NCBI GenBank assembly: GCA_910579515.1
Contig: CAJTUV010000053.1
Coordinates: forward strand, 743-16,692
Length of the DNA stretch: 15,950 nt
Source: an uncultured Hungatella sp.
Lineage (GTDB): Bacteria; Bacillota; Clostridia; Lachnospirales; Lachnospiraceae
Direction of reading: 5' to 3'
The translations under genes were made by a program, and so were the position numbers. The notes below the pieces were generated by a model. The model had not been told where the DNA came from and made no database searches. It saw only the letters and a list, made by a program, of their open reading frames with translations. Shown here piece after piece: positions 1 through 4,599 of the stretch; the first letter of the stretch is position 1, and each line of letters opens with the position of its first letter.

Positions 1-4
1 CAAA

Positions 5-46
5 ATATTGCTATAATGCCCATATATTTTATCATTATAGCAATAT
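5..46. repeat. Perfect 14-bp inverted repeat
   Basis: Arms at 5-18 (ATATTGCTATAATG) and 33-46 (CATTATAGCAATAT) are exact reverse complements separated by 14 AT-rich bases. It lies inside the minus-strand open frame at the window edge. It could be a hairpin in that RNA or a protein-binding site. There is no clear T-run, so it is not an obvious intrinsic terminator. Confidence 0.6.
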
Positions 47-355
47 AACCGTACTGTATGGAAATAATTGTCTGTTTTGTCACTTATTGGACGCAATACA
101 AAAACATGTCCAGAAGAAGTATTTTCTCCAAGTGTCCAAAGAACTGTATCCGCAAAGTCGACATGACCATCTTTAAGAAAGATCACTTCTGTGAATTGAA
201 AAATGTATCTATCTGCAATCTTAAAACATATCACTTTGCCAGCATCGCTTTTTATCCAATCTGGATTAGGTGTCAAGGAAATTACTTTGGTAGTTGAGAA
301 ATCACTATTTAATTGAGTGGTAAGGAAGGCTAAAAGGTCGGAATGAAAAGATTTG

Positions 356-384
356 TTGTCAGACGTAAGAAGATGTGCTATACT
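356..384 (+). promoter_or_regulatory. Sigma-A-like promoter of the holin-like toxin gene
   Basis: The -35 is TTGTCA (356-361), the spacer is 17 bp, and the -10 is TATACT (379-384), with a TG one base upstream as in extended -10 promoters. Transcription is predicted to start near 391, giving a leader of about 83 nt before the toxin ATG at 474. Confidence 0.72.
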
Positions 385-411
385 CCAGATACGGAAAGTC
401 AGAGAGCCAAG

Positions 412-466
412 GCGGCTTACCCTCTCTTTTAGGGAGGACTAACCCTCCCAACGGAAGAAAGGAGGG
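412..466 (+). promoter_or_regulatory. Structured toxin mRNA leader that can hide or expose the Shine-Dalgarno
   Basis: The leader holds short complementary blocks that cannot all pair at once. CCTCTC at 421-426 pairs with GGGAGG at 432-437. CCCTCC at 443-448 pairs with the ribosome-binding GGAGGG at 461-466, hiding it. Alternatively CCTCCC at 444-449 pairs with GGGAGG at 432-437, leaving the ribosome binding site free. Bases 412-424 can also pair with 626-638 downstream of the gene. These pairings are seen in the sequence. Their role in translational control is inferred by analogy with other type I toxin mRNAs. Confidence 0.5.
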
Positions 467-473
467 ATTGCCA

Positions 474-566
474 ATGTATGTTACATATGAGGATTTAATC
501 CAAATTGGAATATTCATTTGCGCCCTTATTGGACTGTGTTATACAGTCTTCAAGGGAAAAAAATAG
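474..566 (+). CDS. Small holin-like toxin (Hol-Tox type), type I toxin-antitoxin
   Basis: This 30-residue peptide begins MYVTYEDLIQIGIFICALIG and ends in VFKGKK. It has one hydrophobic segment (about residues 8-26) and a short basic tail, the pattern of the putative holin-like toxins of Firmicutes, which insert into the membrane and are held off by a cis-antisense RNA. The ATG at 474 is chosen because AAAGGAGG lies 8 nt upstream. The frame is open back to an ATG at 375, but that codon lies in the promoter and has no ribosome binding site. The last codons (AAG GGA AAA AAA TAG) double, on the other strand, as the poly-T tail of the antisense RNA terminator. Family assignment is by pattern recall. 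The paired promoters and terminator support it independently. Confidence 0.8.
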   Translation: MYVTYEDLIQIGIFICALIGLCYTVFKGKK

Positions 567-657
567 CCGCCACTACCGCAAATAGTGACGGCTGGCCTCG
601 TAGGAGGTTAAGCTAACCATTATTTGAGGGTAGGCCGCTTCTCTGGCTTTCCCTTGT
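557..657 (-). ncRNA. Convergent antisense antitoxin RNA (about 100 nt)
   Basis: On the minus strand a promoter at 664-692 predicts a start near 657. Transcription runs toward the toxin gene and ends at a hairpin of arms 583-593 and 565-575 (AGCCG and CACTA blocks with one mismatch between, 7-nt loop) followed by A and seven T (complement of 557-563). The RNA would cover the last few toxin codons and the stop. It contains an outer stem (594-598 with 632-636) and an inner GGTTA/TAACC hairpin (606-618). This arrangement matches known type I loci in which toxin mRNA and antitoxin RNA overlap at their 3' ends. Confidence 0.7.
565..593 (-). terminator. Intrinsic terminator of the antisense RNA, overlapping the toxin stop codon
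   Basis: Stem AGCCG/CGGCT, one C-A mismatch, then CACTA/TAGTG, with loop CCGCAAA. On the minus strand it is followed at once by A and seven T (557-564). On the + strand no T-run follows, so the toxin mRNA probably reads through this hairpin. Confidence 0.72.
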
Positions 658-663
658 ATAGAT

Positions 664-692
664 AATATAACATATTTGAAATATGGTTTCAA
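664..692 (-). promoter_or_regulatory. Sigma-A-like promoter of the antisense antitoxin RNA
   Basis: Read on the minus strand: TTGAAA (687-692), exactly 17 bp, TATATT (664-669). The spacer contains the perfect palindrome CATATTT-G-AAATATG (671-685), a possible operator. Confidence 0.75.
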
Positions 693-774
693 GAACTTTT
701 TGTGTAGCCAGACAAAAGATCCTCTTAATCTACAATGAAAGTGGAAGGAGAACTTCTTCGTTATATTCATTAAC

Positions 775-797
775 TTAAAAAGCCGAGGCTTTGGTTT
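775..797 (-). terminator. Possible weak terminator after the decayed minus-strand gene block
   Basis: On the minus strand AAAGC-CTCG-GCTTT is followed by further T residues, 20-40 nt beyond the last stop of the 816-1390 remnant. The stem is only 5-6 bp, so this is tentative. Confidence 0.35.
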
Positions 798-815
798 GCT
801 GGACAAAGGCCAACT

Positions 816-1390
816 CTACTCTCCGGAAATCCATAGCGCCCTCCAAGCACACGTTCTTTTAAATTGTCCTCTGACTATTCCTATCAAGCTTTCTTTTTTG
901 ATGCCTCCAACAACAAAAATTTCCAAAAACTGCTTTTCCGCTTCTTCGCTGTTTTCCTCCCTTATCGCCCGAAGCTCTCTTCCAATTTCCGCCAGTTCTT
1001 TCTGTTCCTCAGGTAGCTCCTCCTCCGAGGCAGAATACAGCCAGTCCATGACAGCAAGTTCCCAGGCGTCGTCCAGTCGGCTGCGGCCCATCATGTCGGC
1101 GGTGTAAGGATAGTCTTCATCTTCGTACTGCAACGTTCTTTCCTCATCGGTCTTAAACCTTCCCATCCAGTTGTACTCATAATATCCAGGTTCGTCACAC
1201 CACACTCCATATACCGGTTCATCAAACACAAGGCCGTCAAGCCTCGCCAGATCCCCTGTGAGAAACAAAAGCCTGTAAAAAGCCTTCCATTATTTATCCT
1301 AAAAGGCAAATCCACACCGCTTAGTTTTTTGTCCAGACAGACATTGGTCACACAGAGCTGCTCCCCCTCTCGTCTTAGAACACATTTCAT
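816..1390 (-). pseudogene. Frameshifted unknown protein gene
   Basis: Two minus-strand frames look like parts of one protein. The first begins MKCVLRREGEQLC at an ATG at 1390 and reads to about 1290 (LDKKLSGVDLPFR). The second takes over at about 1285 (AFYRLLFLTGDLARLDG) and runs to the stop at 816. It includes the acidic stretch VFDEPVYGVWCDEPGYYEY and a Glu-rich part around SASEEELPEEQKELAEIG. The second frame has no proper start, since a TAA lies just upstream at 1290-1292, so a frameshift near 1270-1295 is inferred. The gene follows the MBL remnant in the same direction. I do not recognise the family. A shorter intact protein from the second frame is possible but lacks a good ribosome binding site. 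Confidence 0.5.
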
Positions 1391-1439
1391 AAGCTCTTTG
1401 GGGCCTTCCTTCCATCCCATCGGCCACCAATGTTTTATG

Positions 1440-2022
1440 ATCCATTTCCTTCATAACATCCACCGGCCCTGGCACATATTTTTTAAGTACCCTCTCTAAG
1501 CGTCCCCTCTGGCCCACGATGCCATGCTCCCGAAAATCTCCAGTAATAGAGAATGCTTTTCCCTGAAACCCTGATGTAAAACATATAGGAATCCAATGCA
1601 GAGTGATCCACATAGAGTGGAAGGACCTTGATGCCAGAAACGGGTGTGATCCATTTTCTGGCTCCATAAGTACGCATTCGTTCCACCACAGGAAGTCCTT
1701 TTTTCCCTGTCCCACTGTCCATATAAGGAACAAGGATCCGCAGAATATCTTTCGCCATAGGACCGATATACATGGGAACGTCGTCAGGGATCTCCTTAAA
1801 AAGGCCAAAGTGATCGCCATGGTAATGAGTAAATAAAACCTCGCTCTTTCCGGCAGAGCCAAAAACCTTTTGGAACATCTCCGAGTCTTTTATTCCGGCG
1901 TTTTGGTCCGTCCCCGGCAGATTCGCCCCGAAATCTATGAGGATACGGCTCTCTCCCGTGCTAATCTGGGTACATCAGCCGCCGATCTGGCTGCTGCCCC
2001 GGTGGATCATAATCTCCGCCAT
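1440..2022 (-). pseudogene. Metallo-beta-lactamase-fold hydrolase, disrupted
   Basis: An ATG at 2022 follows GGAGG at 9 nt and starts MAEIMIHRGSSQIGG. Then comes an in-frame TGA (1975-1977), after which the same frame continues ESRILIDFGANLPGTD and SEVLFTHYHGDHFGLF, the HxHxDH-type metal site of the MBL fold (here HYHGDH). A later VDHSALDSYMFYI block carries another expected metal-ligand region. Near 1545-1560 the sense shifts by one base: the expected TGDFREHG block continues in another frame to GPVDV near 1450, after which similarity fades. The order of motifs resembles RNase J-like or exonuclease-type MBL proteins, but the specific substrate is unknown. One stop plus one frameshift make it almost certainly non-functional unless these are sequencing errors. 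Confidence 0.72.
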
Positions 2023-2092
2023 AATTTTGTTCCTCCCCTTCGTAAATGTATTCATACAGCAAACCTTCAAACACCCAGCAGGCAGGGGCAGG

Positions 2093-2262
2093 TCAACCGT
2101 TTTCGATGTAAAAAATCTTTTCATCCTCCAACCGCATACAGGCCAGCCTTGCTTCTGGATTGTTCTCCCTGAACCCGTAACCGCAGTCTAAATCATAGAA
2201 AGTACAGTCCGCCTTTTCATTATAAACGCGATATCCCCTTCCATGATTAAAAGGAATCCATT
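2093..2262 (-). pseudogene. C-terminal remnant resembling a PPP-type metallophosphoesterase
   Basis: In the minus frame that ends at 2093 the translation reads FYDLDCGYGFRENNPEARLA followed by CMRLEDEKIFYIENG. This resembles the C-terminal end of bacterial serine/threonine-phosphatase-like metallophosphoesterases (an I-D-x-D-C-G block, then L-A-C-x-R-L-D/E-D, then E-F-Y). The N-terminal metal-binding part is absent. The piece follows the kinase-like start directly but in a different frame, which suggests an internal deletion that joined two genes. The family match is from memory of the motif and is moderate at best. Confidence 0.35.
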
Positions 2263-2418
2263 TTAGACTTCCCGATTCTCCTGGGACAGCTTCCTCATGA
2301 CAAACCTTTTTCCGGTCACAGACTCCTGCACCACCCACAAACCGCCTTTTGCGCCAAGAGTCTGTATCTTCCTGTAACATGACAGCTTATTCGTAGATAA
2401 ATCGTGATTCTCGTTCAT
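2263..2418 (-). pseudogene. N-terminal remnant of a protein-kinase-like gene
   Basis: An ATG at 2418, preceded by AGGAG at a suitable distance, opens 51 codons: MNENHDLSTNKLSCYRKIQT then LGAKGGLWVVQESVTGKRFV, ending in a TAA at 2263. The Y-x-x-I-x-x-L-G-x-x-G-G-x-x-x-V block followed by a basic FVMRKL fits the glycine-rich loop and beta-3 lysine of a Ser/Thr kinase N-lobe. All later kinase motifs are missing. The ribosome binding site and start survive, so a short peptide might still be made, but no kinase activity is possible. Confidence 0.48.
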
Positions 2419-2595
2419 TGAATTTTCTCCTGTTCTTCATTAATATCCGCTTCATATGGAGATTCTAACATAAACTGCTCATAGAAAACGACAAATATAT
2501 GACGTGTCAGAGAACTTGAATCATTTACACATCCTAATCTGTGTGTTTAATAGGATCTTTGCGGTAAATGGAACGAGAAAAATGTGCCTGTCTAA
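2419..2595. other. Intergenic region with a nested inverted repeat
   Basis: This gap separates the decayed minus-strand block from the + strand gene at 2596. Arms CATTTAC (2522-2528) and GTAAATG (2564-2570) enclose a second pair, ATCCTA (2531-2536) and TAGGAT (2551-2556). On the minus strand a TGTTAGAAT stretch upstream of the kinase remnant may be an extended -10. I see no convincing Shine-Dalgarno for the + strand gene. Confidence 0.4.
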
Positions 2596-3276
2596 ATGGA
2601 AATTGTCACCGACTGTTCCAACCGCATCGGAACCTTGGAAGAAACTTCCCTGCTTTACAACACCCTTCCTGCCGAAGTAGAAGAAAAAGCAAACGAGTTA
2701 AACCAGCCCCAGCTGCGCATATGGGAGCTTCTGTCTATTGCCCGTCTTACCAAGCTGGGAGAAGCTTTAAGCAAACTGCCAGGCTGCCAGGTATTGGGAA
2801 CTCTGGGCTGGGCTGTGGATATTATACTGCAGTCTTTAAAAGAACCTATCACCCAAGAAGAGTACCAAAAGCTGATGAATATCTGCAATGGCCTTTATGA
2901 TTTCGGAGATTCTCAGGAATTTTATGCTGGTGGTGAGATTCAAGTCCCGGGCGGCGCTCCCTTCCAGGTCTTTGACCTAAACGGAATGATGGGGGTACAT
3001 TTGGAAGTAAACGGTTACATTGACAACCATCTGCGCTTATTGAACGCCTTAAGCCAGGGAAAAGAACCCCCCGAGGCAGAAATGTTCGTGCTAGGCTGTA
3101 CTCTCCTGCCCGATTACTATGTCCGTACAGGCACAGTTAATCTGGAAAACCACCCCAAGATTCAAGCAGAGCTGGAGCGCATCTGGGATGACTACGATTT
3201 CGTCTGCTCCAGTCCAACCTGGATCCAGACAGCTGAGCGGATAAGAAACTATAAGTCTCTGGATCTTCTACAATAA
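2596..3276 (+). CDS. Hypothetical protein, unrecognised family (226 aa)
   Basis: A 226-residue frame with natural composition, no signal peptide and no membrane segment, so probably cytoplasmic. Recognisable stretches include VEEKANELNQPQLRIWELLS (alpha-helical), EFYAGGEIQVPGGAPFQVFD, and an acidic C-terminal part with LERIWDDYDFVCSSPTW. I cannot assign a family. The ATG at 2596 directly follows an in-frame TAA (2593-2595) and has no good Shine-Dalgarno, so the 5' end may be lost or the gene may be silent. It is the only + strand gene between the toxin and the AraC regulator. It ends 9 bp from the convergent YtvI-like gene. Confidence 0.6.
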   Translation: MEIVTDCSNRIGTLEETSLLYNTLPAEVEEKANELNQPQLRIWELLSIARLTKLGEALSKLPGCQVLGTLGWAVDIILQSLKEPITQEEYQKLMNICNGLYDFGDSQEFYAGGEIQVPGGAPFQVFDLNGMMGVHLEVNGYIDNHLRLLNALSQGKEPPEAEMFVLGCTLLPDYYVRTGTVNLENHPKIQAELERIWDDYDFVCSSPTWIQTAERIRNYKSLDLLQ

Positions 3277-3285
3277 TAAGAGAAC

Positions 3286-4356
3286 TTATGGTATGCGGGG
3301 AGTCTTTTGCTCCCCGCTAAACTCCTTTACTACCAAAACCCCCACCGGCCCCAGCAAAACTCCCAACACCCCAAACAGCTGCAAGCCCACATAAACCGAA
3401 ATCAAGGTCTCCAAAGGCGATAGCCCCACCCTGTCTCCCATCATCTTGGCTTCCAGAATCTCTCTCATAAAATAGCAGATCAGATAAAGTCCGAAAATCC
3501 CTAACCCCCGAAGCCACAGCCCTCTCATACAAGTAATAAGGGCCCATGGAAGCAAAACGGTCCCCGTACCAAAAATCGGAAGAGCGTCCAAAATCCCAAT
3601 GGCGATTCCCGCCAGAATACTGTAGGGATTTCCCATAAGAAAAAATCCCACCGTACAAACTCCCATTGTCAGAACCATAATCAGTCCCTGAGTTCGCACA
3701 TAAGCATTTCCCACAATCCGAAGGAGCCTCCCGATTCTGGCAAACTCCTGATGAAATACGGACTGTTGGATTCTCACTCTCCACATATCCAATTCCTGTA
3801 TAAACAGCATAACGCCAATGGCAAACAAAACCGTAATAATACAGCAGCCAATACAGCATTTGGCAATCAGAAGCGAATTTCCCATCAGATAGGGCATCAC
3901 TCCCGCTTTGATTGTATCCATAAAATTCACAATCATCTCCTGCATAAGATGAACCATAGAATTTTCCTTCAAACCAAAAGAGCCTTCCATCTCATGACAG
4001 ACCCCAGTCAGACAAACGTCAATTTTTTCAATCCAATACGGAAACCGTTCTGACAAAAGACACAGCTCCCGATACAACTTTCTGCTTCCGGTATACGCTC
4101 CAAATCCCAAGAGCAAAAACAAGATTCCCAGTTCCACAATCCCCACTGCTCCGGCTCCAATTCCATACCGCTTTCCCCGCCATCTCACCTGGAGTCTTTC
4201 AGAAATCCAGCAGGCAGACGGTTTTAACAAAACTGCAGCCACGCTGGCAAACAAAAAAGGCGCCACCAAAGGCAGCATATAGCGAAATACCCCATATACT
4301 GCCAAAGCCACGCCTGAAATTCTGATTGCTTTTCTAAATTTTTCATTTTCCCGCAC
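3286..4356 (-). CDS. ytvI: AI-2E/YtvI-type membrane protein
   Basis: A polytopic membrane protein of 356 residues, the usual length for the AI-2E exporter/PerM superfamily and for the sporulation protein YtvI of Firmicutes. Hydrophobic segments lie at about 13-46, 66-90, 160-187 and 222-345. Diagnostic C-terminal blocks are ILDALPIFGTGTVLLPWAL (255-273) and VYVGLQLFGVLGVLLGPVGV (321-340). The start is a GTG at 4356, with GGAGGGAGG about 10 nt upstream. Transport substrate is unknown for this subgroup. Assignment to YtvI rather than another AI-2E paralogue is inferred from length and sequence flavour. The gene lies downstream of the alpha-galactoside operon on the same strand, separated by the structured element at 4397-4551. 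Confidence 0.75.
   Translation of the reverse strand: MRENEKFRKAIRISGVALAVYGVFRYMLPLVAPFLFASVAAVLLKPSACWISERLQVRWRGKRYGIGAGAVGIVELGILFLLLGFGAYTGSRKLYRELCLLSERFPYWIEKIDVCLTGVCHEMEGSFGLKENSMVHLMQEMIVNFMDTIKAGVMPYLMGNSLLIAKCCIGCCIITVLFAIGVMLFIQELDMWRVRIQQSVFHQEFARIGRLLRIVGNAYVRTQGLIMVLTMGVCTVGFFLMGNPYSILAGIAIGILDALPIFGTGTVLLPWALITCMRGLWLRGLGIFGLYLICYFMREILEAKMMGDRVGLSPLETLISVYVGLQLFGVLGVLLGPVGVLVVKEFSGEQKTPRIP
3295..3317. terminator. GC-rich hairpin between convergent genes
   Basis: A perfect 8-bp stem, GCGGGGAG/CTCCCCGC, with a 7-nt loop (TCTTTTG). It lies 3' of the + strand gene ending at 3276 and inside the last codons of the minus-strand YtvI-like gene. No T-run follows on either side, so it may slow or stabilise RNA ends rather than act as a classical terminator. 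Confidence 0.5.
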
Positions 4357-4396
4357 TTAAATATGCCCTCCCTCCAACACCCTGTTTTCAGTGTTC

Positions 4397-4551
4397 GTTA
4401 CTGTTCACGGGATGGGGGTATCTTCTTGTCCGGCTACGCTGTACAAGAGACATCGGGCATTTACCCGATGTGGAAAACTGGGCGAAAACAGTTTTTCAAG
4501 CGAGCTTGACATCTGTTTTCGCCCAATTTTCCACGCCCCGTAAACTGTAAC
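4397..4551. repeat. Multi-branched palindromic intergenic element
   Basis: Outer arms 4397-4411 and 4537-4551 are reverse complements at 13 of 15 positions. Inside are three hairpins: 4424-4448 (TCTTGT/ACAAGA), 4451-4470 (CATCGGG/CCCGATG), and a long one of 22-nt arms at 4470-4491 and 4513-4534 with a single C-A mismatch that becomes a G-U pair in minus-strand RNA. A nested TCAAG/CTTGA hairpin lies in its loop. The result is a cloverleaf of about 155 bp between the GH13 gene and the YtvI-like gene. No open frame or T-run is associated. It may be a dispersed repeat (MITE-like) or a structured RNA. Confidence 0.72.
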
Positions 4552-4599
4552 CAGTATTTGCATATTCCAGGCGGATTATTCGCAGTCACTCCTGTGCGG

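Larger units (their letters stand above)
1..438 (-). pseudogene. Unrecognised coding-like open frame without a start, running off the left edge
   Basis: The minus strand is open for 146 codons, from just after a TAG at 439-441 to base 1, and has no ATG or GTG. The only TTG lies deep inside and has no Shine-Dalgarno site. From about codon 25 the translation reads like a normal soluble protein (for example LLAFLTTQLNSDF, then SDAGKVICFKIADRY, then DTVLWTLGENTSSGHVF). The + strand frame over the same bases looks much less natural. The upstream part of the frame overlaps the toxin promoter and leader at 356-441, so the true N-terminus is probably missing. The simplest reading is a gene truncated at its 5' end, perhaps by arrival of the toxin locus. 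I do not recognise the family. A chance open frame is possible. Confidence 0.42.

Noticed and set aside
375..473. Longer 63-aa version of the toxin starting at an ATG at 375
   Set aside because: That ATG lies between the -35 and -10 of the toxin promoter, has no ribosome binding site, and the added residues are encoded by the structured leader.
1975..1977. Selenocysteine reading of the TGA in the MBL gene
   Set aside because: No following SECIS-like hairpin was evident and a second lesion (frameshift) in the same gene points to decay.
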